Assembly: GCA_044356825.1 (NCBI GenBank)
Contig: JBIKVM010000008.1
Coordinates: 1-36,678, forward strand
Direction: 5' to 3'
DNA length: 36,678 nt
DNA from: JAUREX01 sp044356825
Lineage (GTDB): Bacteria; Pseudomonadota; Alphaproteobacteria; Rhodobacterales; Rhodobacteraceae
Shown: in pieces, positions 24,789 to 32,693 of the stretch
How the letters are laid out: each line of letters opens with the position of its first letter
Position numbering within the stretch: the first letter of the stretch is position 1
Notes under the pieces: model-generated
Told to the model about the DNA's origin: nothing
The model's database searches: none
What the model saw: only the letters and a program-made list of their open reading frames with translations
Made by a program: the position numbers and the translations under genes

Positions 24789-24849
24789 GTCGCAGACTGG
24801 CGTGACGTATACATAGTCGTCACGTTTGCGACATCAAATCTTTTTTGAT
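24789..24849 (-). promoter_or_regulatory. Palindromic promoter/operator region of the TRAP operon
   Basis: On the plus strand CGTGAC (24801-24806) is mirrored by GTCACG (24819-24824), and GTCGCA (24789-24794) by TGCGAC (24827-24832). A GTATAC (24807-24812) lies inside. Reading leftward, TTGATG and TATGTA, 16 bases apart, could be -35 and -10, so a protein bound to the palindrome would cover the -10. A further inverted repeat, ATCAAA/TTTGAT, lies at 24833-24849. The regulator is unknown; a GntR-type factor would suit the GTATAC core. Confidence 0.45.
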
Positions 24850-24876
24850 CTTGCCGCAGGGGGCAGGCTTCCCCGG

Positions 24877-25191
24877 TCAGCCCTTGCGCGCGGCCTTCTC
24901 GGCGATGCCCGAACGCCCCTCACGCGCGGCAAGCACGGCCTCGACCTCGGCCAGCGTGACGCCGCGTGACGCCAGCATGACGAGGAGGTGGTAGATCACA
25001 TCCGCCGCCTCGGCCGCGAGGCCCGCGCGATCGCCCTTGAGCGCGGCGAAGGCGGCCTCGATCGCCTCTTCGGAGAACTTGCGCGCGCAGGCCTCGGGCC
25101 CCTGCGACATCAGTCGCGCGGTCCAGGACGTGTCGGGGTCGGCGCCCGCGCGCGCGGCGATGGTGGCGGCGAGTCGCTCGATTGCGCTCAT
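24877..25191 (-). CDS. hisE: Phosphoribosyl-ATP pyrophosphatase
   Basis: Second step of histidine synthesis: removes pyrophosphate from phosphoribosyl-ATP (104 aa). The MazG-like all-alpha fold is recognisable from KFSEEAIEAAFAA and EAADVIYHLLVML, which carry the acidic Mg-binding residues. The ATG overlaps the hisF stop by four bases (ATGA). It is followed, after about 135 bases with the TRAP promoter region, by the TRAP operon on the same strand. I saw no strong terminator between them. Confidence 0.95.
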   Translation of the reverse strand: MSAIERLAATIAARAGADPDTSWTARLMSQGPEACARKFSEEAIEAAFAALKGDRAGLAAEAADVIYHLLVMLASRGVTLAEVEAVLAAREGRSGIAEKAARKG

Positions 25192-25949
25192 CCCTGCCTC
25201 ACTGCGATGCCGGCCGCGGCCATGGCGGCGCGGGCCTCGGCGATGGAATGGGTTCCGAAGTGAAAGATCGAGGCCGCAAGCACCGCCGAGGCGCCCCCGA
25301 GCGTCACGCCCTCGACCAGATGCGCGAGTGTCCCGACCCCGCCCGAGGCGATGACGGGCACGCCCACCGCGTCGACGACCGCGCGCGTCAGCGCCAGATC
25401 GAAGCCCGCGCGCGTCCCGTCGCGGTCCATCGAGGTGAGCAGGATCTCGCCCGCGCCCTTCGCGGCCACGGCCCGCGCGAAGCCCACCGCGTCGATGCCC
25501 GTCGCCCGCCGCCCGCCGTGGGTGAAGATCTCCCACCTGCCGGGGCCGACCGCGCGGGCATCGATCGCGACCACGATCGCCTGCGCGCCGAAGCGGTCTG
25601 CCGCGCGCGCCACGAGGTCGGGATCGGCGACCGCTGCGGAATTGAGGCTGACCTTGTCGGCGCCGGCGAGCATCAGCGCGCGCACATCCTCGACGCTGCG
25701 CACCCCGCCCCCCACCGTCAGCGGCATGAAGCACGCCTCGGCCGTCCGCCGCACCAGATCGAGCGTCGTCGCCCGGTTCTGATGCGTGGCCGCGATGTCG
25801 AGAAAACAGAGCTCATCCGCGCCGGCGGCGTCATAGGCCGTCGCCGCCGCCACCGGATCGCCCGCGTCGACGAGATCGACGAAATTCACACCCTTCACCA
25901 CCCGCCCCTCGGCGACATCGAGACAGGGTATGATGCGGGTCTTCAGCAT
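25188..25949 (-). CDS. hisF: Imidazole glycerol phosphate synthase cyclase subunit HisF
   Basis: A TIM-barrel cyclase (253 aa) that, with HisH, makes imidazole glycerol phosphate and AICAR. The N-terminus KTRIIPCLDV carries the catalytic Asp, and LTSMDRDGT the second Asp at the end of strand 5. The phosphate-binding glycines are in PLTVGGGVRS and VIASGGVGT. It is complete and of normal length. Its start is only 62 bases from the oppositely directed HNH endonuclease gene, so its promoter must lie there or within that gene. HisH is not in this window. Confidence 0.97.
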   Translation of the reverse strand: MLKTRIIPCLDVAEGRVVKGVNFVDLVDAGDPVAAATAYDAAGADELCFLDIAATHQNRATTLDLVRRTAEACFMPLTVGGGVRSVEDVRALMLAGADKVSLNSAAVADPDLVARAADRFGAQAIVVAIDARAVGPGRWEIFTHGGRRATGIDAVGFARAVAAKGAGEILLTSMDRDGTRAGFDLALTRAVVDAVGVPVIASGGVGTLAHLVEGVTLGGASAVLAASIFHFGTHSIAEARAAMAAAGIAVRQG

Positions 25950-26011
25950 GGGCCCTCCATGCCGCGCAAAAGGGGCCTTGGCAAGCGGGCCGCGCGGGTA
26001 AAGATCGGGCC

Positions 26012-26929
26012 ATGACGAAGCTTGTTCTGCTGCACCGTTCCGATTCGAAGTATGAGGACCAACCCGACCGGGTCTATGACTTCCCGGCCACCTACCTTGG
26101 CGCGATGCGCGAGGGTGTGGGCGACTGGGCGGTCTATTACGAACCCGTCAAGGCCGGCGCGCGGGGCTATTTCGCGGTGGCGAGGATCGCGCAGGTGATC
26201 CCCAAGCCCGGGGCCGAGGGTCGCTTCCTTGCCCTGATCGAGCCCCGCAGCTTCCTGCCCTTCGACCGCGAGGTGGCGCGCCTTGATGGCGGCCGCCCGC
26301 TCGAGGCAGCTCTGGCCGGGCCGGACGGTGCCCCGCTGGCCGGTGGCGCGCAGCAGCGCGCGGTGCGCCGCCTGCCCGAGGCCGAGTTCGCCGCCATCGT
26401 CCGGCGCGGCCTGCCGGACGATCTGGAGCGGATCGAGGCCACCCGCTATGGCCCCGCGCCGGATCTCGCGGACCCCGCCGCCCCCTTCGAGCGGCCGGTG
26501 ATCGAGCGGCTGCTGAGCCGGCCCTATCGCGATGTCGCCTTTCGCCGCAAGGTGCGCGCGGCCTATGGCAACCGCTGCGCGATGTCGGGGCTGGAGCTGC
26601 GCAACGGCGGGGGCCGGCCCGAAGTGCAGGCCGCCCATATCCGACCCGTCGCGCATCAGGGGAGCGACAGTGTGCGCAACGGGCTCGCGCTGACCGGGAC
26701 GCTGCACTGGATGTTCGACCGCGGCCTGCTGTCGGTGGCCGAGGACTGGAGCATCCTCGTATCGGGCAACAAGGTGTCGCCGGGCGTCGCGGAGCGGCTG
26801 ATCGTGCCCGGGGGGCGACTGATCCTGCCCGCCGCGCGGCACGACTGGCCCTACCCGGACAACCTGCGCTGGCACCGCCAGAACGTCTTCGGGCAGATGG
26901 ATCTCGACGGCCCGCCACCCTGGGGCTGA
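26012..26929 (+). CDS. HNH endonuclease with N-terminal EVE/PUA-like region
   Basis: A 305 aa protein. The C-terminal part (about 175-275) is an HNH_2-type nuclease: YGNRCAMSGLELRNGG, then VQAAHIRPVAHQG and NGLALTGTLHWMFDRGLLS give the H-N-H ligands in order. The N-terminal part (about 1-90) reads VYDFPATYLGAM, DWAVYYEP and GYFAVARIAQVIP. This is a beta-barrel-like pattern resembling EVE/PUA-type modules that read modified bases; the assignment is tentative. Together these suggest a stand-alone, possibly modification-dependent restriction enzyme. It sits on the plus strand between hisA and hisF, both minus, with a six-base gap to hisA. No cognate methylase adjoins it. Confidence 0.78.
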   Translation: MTKLVLLHRSDSKYEDQPDRVYDFPATYLGAMREGVGDWAVYYEPVKAGARGYFAVARIAQVIPKPGAEGRFLALIEPRSFLPFDREVARLDGGRPLEAALAGPDGAPLAGGAQQRAVRRLPEAEFAAIVRRGLPDDLERIEATRYGPAPDLADPAAPFERPVIERLLSRPYRDVAFRRKVRAAYGNRCAMSGLELRNGGGRPEVQAAHIRPVAHQGSDSVRNGLALTGTLHWMFDRGLLSVAEDWSILVSGNKVSPGVAERLIVPGGRLILPAARHDWPYPDNLRWHRQNVFGQMDLDGPPPWG

Positions 26930-26935
26930 GGTGCC

Positions 26936-27655
26936 CTAATCCGCGAGCAGCCTGAGCGCCGCGCCGAGGTCGATCGCGCCGTCATAGAGCGCCCGGCCCG
27001 AGATCGCGCCCGCGATCACGCCCGTGTCGCGCAGCGCGATGAGGTCGGCCATCGACGACACCCCGCCCGAGGCGATGACCGGGATGGTGACGGCGCGGGC
27101 GAGCGCCTCGGTCGCGGCGATGTTGGGCCCGCCCATCGCGCCGTCGCGGTCGATGTCGGTATAGATGATGGCCGCGACGCCCGCATCCTCGAAGGCGCGC
27201 GCCAGATCGGGGGCCGTGATGTCGGTCACCTCGGCCCAGCCGCGTGTCGCGACCTGCCCGCCGCGCGCGTCGATCCCGACCGCGATGCGCCCCGGATGGG
27301 CGCGCGCGGCCGCGCGCACCAGCGCCGGATCCTCGACCGCGACGGTCCCGAGGATGACCCGCGCCACCCCGCGCGAGAGCCAGAAGTCGATGGTGGCGCT
27401 GTCGCGGATGCCGCCGCCGAGCTGGCAGGGGATATCGACGGCCGACAGGATCGCCTCGACGGCATCACCGTTGACAGGCCGGCCGGCGAAGGCGCCGTTC
27501 AGATCGACGAGGTGCAGCCAGCGGCAGCCGGCCGCCGCGAAGGCCGCCGCCTGCTGGGCCGGATCGCGGCCGAAGACCGTCGCGCGCGCCATGTCGCCCT
27601 GCACGAGGCGCACGCAGGCCCCGTCCTTGAGGTCGATCGCCGGGAAAAGGATCAT
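26936..27655 (-). CDS. hisA: ProFAR isomerase
   Basis: Isomerises phosphoribosylformimino-AICAR ribotide in histidine synthesis (239 aa). The catalytic Asp pair lies in FPAIDLKDG at the start and YTDIDRDGAM in the second half. PCQLGGGIRD and VIASGGVSS bind the two phosphates of the substrate. The ATG at 27655 is the family start. Normally hisA is next to hisF; here the HNH gene separates them. It is divergent from the DUF2147 gene. Confidence 0.96.
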   Translation of the reverse strand: MILFPAIDLKDGACVRLVQGDMARATVFGRDPAQQAAAFAAAGCRWLHLVDLNGAFAGRPVNGDAVEAILSAVDIPCQLGGGIRDSATIDFWLSRGVARVILGTVAVEDPALVRAAARAHPGRIAVGIDARGGQVATRGWAEVTDITAPDLARAFEDAGVAAIIYTDIDRDGAMGGPNIAATEALARAVTIPVIASGGVSSMADLIALRDTGVIAGAISGRALYDGAIDLGAALRLLAD

Positions 27656-27774
27656 GCCGTTCGCCTTTCGCCGCCCCTTTCGCACGAGGGGCGGGCCTTG
27701 CCAAGAACTCCCTTGCGCGATGGGCCCGGGCGCGCCGATACTGACATCAATTCCCCAATCTCCGGAGTTTCGCC

Positions 27775-28161
27775 GTGCGCACCCTCATCGCCGCCACCCT
27801 TGCCTGCCTCGTCGCCCTGCCCGCCGCAGCCGACCCCGTTTTCGGACGCTGGAAGACCCAGCCGGACGATAACGGCAATTTCGGCGTCATCGAATTCGAG
27901 GCCTGCGGCGAGATGATCTGCGGCACGCTGCGCGAATCCTTCGACAGCGCGGGCAAGCGCACGGAATCGGCCAACATTGGCCGCCAGATCGTGTGGGACA
28001 TGTCGGCCAAAGGGGATGGCGCCTATGCGGGCGGCAAGATCTGGGCGCCCGACGACGACAAGACCTACCGCTCCAAGATGGCGCTCACGGGTGACAAGCT
28101 GTCGGTGTCGGGCTGCGTGCTGGTGATCTGCCGCGCGCAGGAGTGGACGCGGGCGGACTGA
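27775..28161 (+). CDS. Secreted DUF2147-family protein
   Basis: A 128 aa protein with a clear signal peptide (RTLIAATLACLVALPAAA, cleavage near residue 19-20). The mature part has the DUF2147 pattern: FGRWKT near the start, VIEFEACGEMICGTL, YAGGKIWAPDDDKTYRSKM and a final LSVSGCVLVICRAQEW. The three or four conserved Cys residues may form disulphides in the periplasm. The molecular role of the family is unknown to me. Start codon is GTG; GGAG lies about seven bases upstream. It is convergent with gabD. Confidence 0.88.
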   Translation: MRTLIAATLACLVALPAAADPVFGRWKTQPDDNGNFGVIEFEACGEMICGTLRESFDSAGKRTESANIGRQIVWDMSAKGDGAYAGGKIWAPDDDKTYRSKMALTGDKLSVSGCVLVICRAQEWTRAD

Positions 28162-28182
28162 ACCGCGCCCACCCTGCCCCGT

Positions 28183-29661
28183 TCAGACGCTCAGGCAGAC
28201 GTATTTCATCTCGAGGAAATCCTCGATCCCGTGGCGCGAGCCCTCGCGGCCCAGCCCCGATTGCTTGACGCCGCCGAAGGGCGCGACCTCGGTCGAGATG
28301 ATACCGGTGTTGACGCCGACGATGCCGTATTCCAGCGCCTCCTGCACCCGGGTGATGCGGCCGATGTCGCGGGCGTAGAAATAGGCGGCGAGGCCGAAGA
28401 TCGTGTCGTTGGCGTAGCCGATCGCCTCGGCCTCGGTCTCGAAACGGAAGAGCGGCGCGAGGGGGCCGAAGGTCTCCTCCTGCGCGACCGCCATCGACTG
28501 GGTGACGCCGGTGATGATCGTGGGTTCGAAGAACGAGCCCCCGCGGGCGTGCCGCTTGCCGCCGGCCACGACCTTGCCGCCCTTGGCGACGGCGTCGGCG
28601 ATGTGCTCCTCGACCTTCTCGACGGCGGCCATGTTGACGAGCGGGCCAAGCTCCACCGTCTCCGACAGCCCGTCGCCCACGCGCAGCTTCGCGACCGCGG
28701 CGCCGAGCTTGGCGGCAAAGGCGTCGTAGACGCCCGCCTGCACGTAGATGCGGTTGGCGCAGACGCAGGTCTGGCCGTTGTTGCGGTATTTCGACATGAT
28801 GGCACCCGCCACCGCCTGATCGAGGTCGGCGTCGTCGAAGACGATGAAGGGGGCGTTGCCGCCGAGCTCCATCGAGCATTTCAGCACCTGGTCGGCCGCC
28901 TGGCGCAGCAGGATCCGCCCGACCTCGGTCGAGCCGGTGAAGGTCAGCTTGCGGATCTTGGGGTTCTCGCACATCTCGCGCCCGATGTCGGAGGCCCGCC
29001 GCGAGGTCACGACCGAGAAGATGCCCGCGGGCAGTCCGGCGCGCTCTGCCAGCACCGCGAGCGCGAGCGCCGAGAGCGGCGTCTCGGAGGCGGGCCTGCC
29101 GACGAAGCCGCAGCCCGCCGCAAGGGCCGGGCCGCATTTGCGGGTGATCATGGCGTTGGGGAAATTCCACGGCGTGATCGAGGCCACGACCCCGATCGGC
29201 TGGCGCAGGACGGTGATGCGCTTGTCGGGCTGGTGGCCCGGGATCGTCTCGCCGTAGATGCGCTTGGCCTCCTCGGCGAACCATTCGATGAAGGAGGCGC
29301 CATAGGCGATCTCGCCCTTGGCCTCGGCGAAGGGCTTGCCCATCTCGGCCGTGAGGATCCGCGCGAGGTCGTCCTGGTTCTCCATCATCAGGTTGAACCA
29401 GGCGCGCAGGATGTTGGCGCGCTCCTTGGCGGTGCGGGCCTTCCAGCCCTGCATCGCGGTGTCGGCGGCGGCGATGGCGCGCGCGACCTCGGCCCGGCCG
29501 AGGTTCGGCACCTCGCAGATCACGTCGCCGCGGGCGGGGTTCGTCACCGCGAAGGTCGAGCCGTCGTCGGCGTCGATCCACTGCCCCGCGACATAGGCCT
29601 TGGTCGCGATGAGCGAGGGGTCGCGCAGTTGCGCGCGCAGATCGGATGCGGTGTCGAGCAT
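28183..29661 (-). CDS. gabD: Succinate-semialdehyde dehydrogenase
   Basis: Oxidises succinate semialdehyde to succinate with NAD(P) (492 aa). The aldehyde dehydrogenase core is complete: ITPWNFPNAM, FTGSTEVGR, the catalytic Glu in MELGGNAPFIV, the nucleophile Cys in NNGQTCVCANR and GPLAPLFRF. The close agreement of NNGQTCVCANR and the C-terminal VNTGIISTEVAPFGGVKQSG with GabD supports the assignment; related semialdehydes (glutarate) are possible. A GRPASETP replaces the more common KPA cofactor-binding Lys, as in other GabD proteins that I recall. The ATG at 29661 is preferred over open frame further upstream. Divergent from the hydrolase-SDR pair. No GABA transaminase is adjacent. Confidence 0.9.
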   Translation of the reverse strand: MLDTASDLRAQLRDPSLIATKAYVAGQWIDADDGSTFAVTNPARGDVICEVPNLGRAEVARAIAAADTAMQGWKARTAKERANILRAWFNLMMENQDDLARILTAEMGKPFAEAKGEIAYGASFIEWFAEEAKRIYGETIPGHQPDKRITVLRQPIGVVASITPWNFPNAMITRKCGPALAAGCGFVGRPASETPLSALALAVLAERAGLPAGIFSVVTSRRASDIGREMCENPKIRKLTFTGSTEVGRILLRQAADQVLKCSMELGGNAPFIVFDDADLDQAVAGAIMSKYRNNGQTCVCANRIYVQAGVYDAFAAKLGAAVAKLRVGDGLSETVELGPLVNMAAVEKVEEHIADAVAKGGKVVAGGKRHARGGSFFEPTIITGVTQSMAVAQEETFGPLAPLFRFETEAEAIGYANDTIFGLAAYFYARDIGRITRVQEALEYGIVGVNTGIISTEVAPFGGVKQSGLGREGSRHGIEDFLEMKYVCLSV

Positions 29662-29692
29662 GGCTGCCTCCGGCATGGGACTGATGCGCGAG

Positions 29693-29702
29693 CCATGCAT
29701 GG
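29693..29702. promoter_or_regulatory. Palindrome in the gabD/hydrolase divergent promoter region
   Basis: CCATGCATGG is a perfect ten-base palindrome with near-symmetric GCGCGAG and CGCGGCGC flanks. It is located in the 104 bases between the divergent start codons. It could be an operator, but the length is short enough to arise by chance. Confidence 0.25.
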
Positions 29703-29765
29703 CGCGGCGCGGAATGTCCAGATATGGAAGGGTTCGGGCGCGCGAGGGATCACGCTGGGGACCGC

Positions 29766-30587
29766 ATGGCGCAGGGAATGAACCGCACGGCAGGGGATGC
29801 CTATGCCAATGCCCCGACGATTGCGGGGGCGGATGGCTATCCACCGCGCTGGGCCGCGGCGGCGGCGGCGTTTCGCGCGGGCCTCGGGGGGCGCGCGCGC
29901 TGCGATCTGGCCTATGGGGCGGGCGCGCGCCAGCGATTCGATCTCTGCCTGCCCGAAGGCGCGGCGCGGGGGCTGCTCGTCTTTGTCCATGGCGGCTATT
30001 GGCTGGCCTTCGGGCGGTCGGACTGGACCCACCTTGCCGCGGGCGCGCTGGCGCGCGGCTGGGCGGTGGCGCTGCCGTCCTACACCCTCGTGCCCGAGGC
30101 CCGCATCGGCGCCATCACGCAAGAGATCGGCGCGGCCGTGACGGCGGCTGCGGCGCTGGTTGCCGGGCCCGTGGTGGTGACGGGACATTCGGCGGGCGGG
30201 CACCTCGCCGCGCGGATGGGCTGCGCCGATGCGCCCCTGCCCCCGGCCGTCGCGGCGCGGGTGCGGCGCGTCGTGCCGATTTCGCCCTTGGCCGATCTCG
30301 CGCCCCTGATGGCGACCCCGATGAACGACCGCCTCGGGATCGACGCGGCCGAGGCCGAGGCCGAGAGCCCCGCCTTCCTGCCCCGCCGGCCCGGTTGCGC
30401 CGCCCATGTCTGGGTGGGCGGGGCCGAGCGGCCGGCCTTCCTGTGGCAGGCCCGCCTCCTGGCCGAGGAATGGGACACCCCCTGGACGGTCGATCCGGGG
30501 CGCCACCACTTCGATGTGATCGACGCGCTCGGCCTGCCCGGCAGCGCGCTTGTCGCAACCCTTTTCGACGGGCTGGAGGGGGGCTGA
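29766..30587 (+). CDS. Alpha/beta hydrolase, arylformamidase-like
   Basis: A 273 aa esterase/amidase-type protein. The oxyanion-hole motif HGGYW near residue 80, the nucleophile elbow GHSAGG and the catalytic His in HHFDVIDAL identify the hormone-sensitive-lipase/kynurenine formamidase group. Asp/Glu of the triad is probably in the segment before the last helix. N-formylkynurenine is possible, but no tryptophan genes adjoin. The ATG at 29766 is chosen because GGGGA lies five bases upstream; an ATG four codons later is also possible. Its stop abuts the ATG of the short-chain dehydrogenase, so the two probably act together. Confidence 0.8.
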   Translation: MAQGMNRTAGDAYANAPTIAGADGYPPRWAAAAAAFRAGLGGRARCDLAYGAGARQRFDLCLPEGAARGLLVFVHGGYWLAFGRSDWTHLAAGALARGWAVALPSYTLVPEARIGAITQEIGAAVTAAAALVAGPVVVTGHSAGGHLAARMGCADAPLPPAVAARVRRVVPISPLADLAPLMATPMNDRLGIDAAEAEAESPAFLPRRPGCAAHVWVGGAERPAFLWQARLLAEEWDTPWTVDPGRHHFDVIDALGLPGSALVATLFDGLEGG

Positions 30588-31364
30588 ATGGCAAACGGAC
30601 TCGAGCGGCTGCGCGTCATCGTCACGGCGGGCGCGAGCGGGATCGGGCGGCGCATCGCCGAACGCTTCGCCGAGGTAGGCGCGCGCGTCTCGGTCTGCGA
30701 CATCGACGCCGAGGCTGTGGCCGATCTGCGCCGCGCGCACCCCGCCATCGCGGCGGCGACCTGCGACGTCGCGGACAGTGCGGCGGTGACGCGCTGGGTC
30801 GGAGCGGCGGCCGAGGCCATGGGCGGCATCGATTGCGTCGTGAACAACGCGGGCATCGCCGGCCCGACCGCGCCCATCGCCGAGGTCGGCGACGAGGCGC
30901 TGCACGCCTGCATCGCGACATGCCTCTTCAGCCAGTTCTACGTCATCCGGGCCGCGATCGCCCATCTGCGCGCGAGCCCCGAGCCCTCGATCGTCAACAT
31001 CTCCTCGGTCGCGGGCAAGGTGGGCTTTCCGATGCGCACGCCCTACGCCGCGGCGAAATGGGGCGTGATCGGGCTGACCAAATCGCTCGCGGCGGAACTC
31101 GGGCCCGAGCGCATCCGCGTCAATGCCGTGCTGCCCGGCATCGTCGCGGGCGACCGCCAGCGCCGCGTGCTCGAGGCCAAGGCGCAGCGCCTCGGCCGGA
31201 GCTTCGCCGAGGTCGAGGCGCTGGCCTTCGGCTACACCTCGATCCCAGATTACGTCACCGCCGATGACATTGCCGAACAGGTTCTCTTTCTGGCGGGCCC
31301 GGCGGCGCGTCGGATCACTGGTCAGGCGCTCGCGGTCGACGGCGACACCAAGATGCTCGTCTGA
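30588..31364 (+). CDS. Short-chain dehydrogenase/reductase
   Basis: A 258 aa classical SDR. The cofactor motif is TAGASGIG (for the usual TGxxxGxG), with an Asp at the end of strand 2 (VCDID) that favours NAD. NNAG, the catalytic Ser in NISSVAG and Tyr-Lys in YAAAKWG follow. The substrate loop near 190-225 is longer than in the shortest SDRs, with a YTSIPDYVTADDI segment. The C-terminus GQALAVDGDTKML is typical. The start codon follows directly after the hydrolase stop, with the ribosome binding site GGAGGGGG inside the hydrolase end. Substrate unknown. Convergent with the acidic secreted protein. Confidence 0.9.
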   Translation: MANGLERLRVIVTAGASGIGRRIAERFAEVGARVSVCDIDAEAVADLRRAHPAIAAATCDVADSAAVTRWVGAAAEAMGGIDCVVNNAGIAGPTAPIAEVGDEALHACIATCLFSQFYVIRAAIAHLRASPEPSIVNISSVAGKVGFPMRTPYAAAKWGVIGLTKSLAAELGPERIRVNAVLPGIVAGDRQRRVLEAKAQRLGRSFAEVEALAFGYTSIPDYVTADDIAEQVLFLAGPAARRITGQALAVDGDTKMLV

Positions 31365-31385
31365 CCGCAAGCCTGCGCGCGCCGG

Positions 31386-31922
31386 TCAGTCGTCGTCGCG
31401 GTCCTTGCCGTCGTCTTCGTCGTCGGTCTCGTCGTCCTTATCGCCCGAATCGTCCTCGTCGTCTTCATCTTCATCGTCGCCGTCCCTGTCGCCGTCATAC
31501 CCATCGTGCTCGCGTGCCTCGTCGCCATCGTCGCGTTTGTCGTCGGCTGCATCGTCATCACTCGCCTCGTCGTCCCCATCGGGTGTTCCGTGGCCTTTGG
31601 TATCGTCGTCCGCGTCCTCAAGGACAAATCCCCCGCCACGGGCAATCTCGGCGATGTCGCGGGCCCGTTCGGCCTCGGATTGAAGTTCGGTCGTCTCGCG
31701 GATCAGAGCGCCGTCGGCGTTGGCGATCTCGAGTTCGAGCTTGACGAGGTTCGCGCCATAGGCGTCGATCTCGGTCGTAACCGCGCCACGCGAGACTTCG
31801 AAATGCGTGTATCCCCGAGTGCGCAGATCATCGATCCGCGCGCTTGCGAAGTCGGTTGTACCGGCGGGAAACGCGCCCAGGGCAAGGCCCACGATCGCGG
31901 CGCTGAGCTTGAAGGTCTTCAT
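31386..31922 (-). CDS. Secreted PepSY-like protein with polyacidic tail
   Basis: A 178 aa protein with a signal peptide (residues 1 to about 20). Residues 28-80 have the pattern of the small PepSY-like domain (LRTRGYTHFEVSRG, then a YGANLVKLELEIANADGALI strand pair), which in relatives tends to bind or inhibit periplasmic partners. From about residue 101 to the end the chain is almost wholly Asp, Glu and Gly with a few Lys and Arg, built of imperfect DDE/DGDD repeats and ending in Asp. Such tails can bind Ca2+ or other cations or adapt to high salt. Divergent from a membrane LuxR-type regulator; the 186 bases between them presumably carry both promoters. Function is unknown. Confidence 0.78.
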   Translation of the reverse strand: MKTFKLSAAIVGLALGAFPAGTTDFASARIDDLRTRGYTHFEVSRGAVTTEIDAYGANLVKLELEIANADGALIRETTELQSEAERARDIAEIARGGGFVLEDADDDTKGHGTPDGDDEASDDDAADDKRDDGDEAREHDGYDGDRDGDDEDEDDEDDSGDKDDETDDEDDGKDRDDD

Positions 31923-32045
31923 TGTGGTTTCTCCGGTCCTGAGTGTGCGGCGGCTGCCGGGACTGCCCCCTCGGGAGGGGGAAAGATCGGCACCGACGGG
32001 GGCAAGATCTGCATCGATGCCGACGGCCGCCATCGCACCAGAGCT

Positions 32046-32074
32046 TGCATCGCCTGGAGAGCGCACCCATAAAC
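32046..32074 (+). promoter_or_regulatory. Candidate promoter of the membrane LuxR-type gene
   Basis: TTGCAT (32046-32051) and CATAAA (32069-32074) are 17 bases apart, about 34 bases ahead of the ATG at 32109. It lies in the shared divergent region with the acidic protein gene. Confidence 0.35.
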
Positions 32075-32108
32075 TAAAGTCGTATGACCTTGAGAAGGCA
32101 CGGCATCG

Positions 32109-32675
32109 ATGGCCATCGGACCAAGCTTCGAGGCGCTCCGCGACAGGGGCGGATCGCGCGGCATGGTCGCCGCCGGGATGGCGGTCCTGCTGGCCTGCAT
32201 GGTGTTCTTCGGGGTCGATGTCGTGGCGGATGTCGCGCTGCACGGCTTCAGCCTTGCCCCCTACAGCAGCGCGGAGCTCGTACATCTGGGCTTCGAGATG
32301 CTGGCCGTGGGGGGGCTCGGGTATGCGGTGGTCGCGCTGCGCGCCCATCACCGGCTGCTGCGCTCCGAGGCCGCAAGCAGCCGCGAGACGATCCAGCTGC
32401 TGCGCGGCCATTTCGACCAAGTTCTGGGCAGGAAGTTCGCGCAATGGGGCCTGACAGCGGCCGAGCGCGATGTCACGCTGCTCATCATCCGCGGTCTCAG
32501 CATCGCCGATATCGCCGCCGCCCGCAGCACCGCGCAGGGCACGATCAAGGCGCAATCGACCTCGATCTTCCGCAAGGTCGGCGTGGCGTCGAAAGCCGAA
32601 CTGATGAGCGTGATCGTCGACGAGTTCATCGACAGCACGAGGGAGGACGCGCGCCCCCCCTCGCCTGGCGCCTGA
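32109..32675 (+). CDS. Membrane-anchored LuxR-type transcriptional regulator
   Basis: A 188 aa protein with two hydrophobic segments (about 20-45 and 55-78) joined by a short loop, then a charged helix and a C-terminal LuxR/GerE HTH (about 115-172). The HTH has the expected LTAAERDVTLLIIRGLSIADIA, TIKAQSTSIFRKVG and SKAEL features. There is no receiver, kinase or autoinducer domain, so the membrane part is probably the sensor, as in other membrane-bound one-component regulators. The gene is divergent from the secreted PepSY-like acidic protein, whose expression it may control. Convergent with gap. The regulatory link is inference. Confidence 0.85.
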   Translation: MAIGPSFEALRDRGGSRGMVAAGMAVLLACMVFFGVDVVADVALHGFSLAPYSSAELVHLGFEMLAVGGLGYAVVALRAHHRLLRSEAASSRETIQLLRGHFDQVLGRKFAQWGLTAAERDVTLLIIRGLSIADIAAARSTAQGTIKAQSTSIFRKVGVASKAELMSVIVDEFIDSTREDARPPSPGA

Positions 32676-32693
32676 GCGCCCCTGCGCCGCCGA

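Noticed and set aside
31386..31620. Tandem DNA repeat or CRISPR-like array in GAC/GAT-rich sequence
   Set aside because: It is coding low complexity for the polyacidic tail; there are no regular repeat-spacer units.
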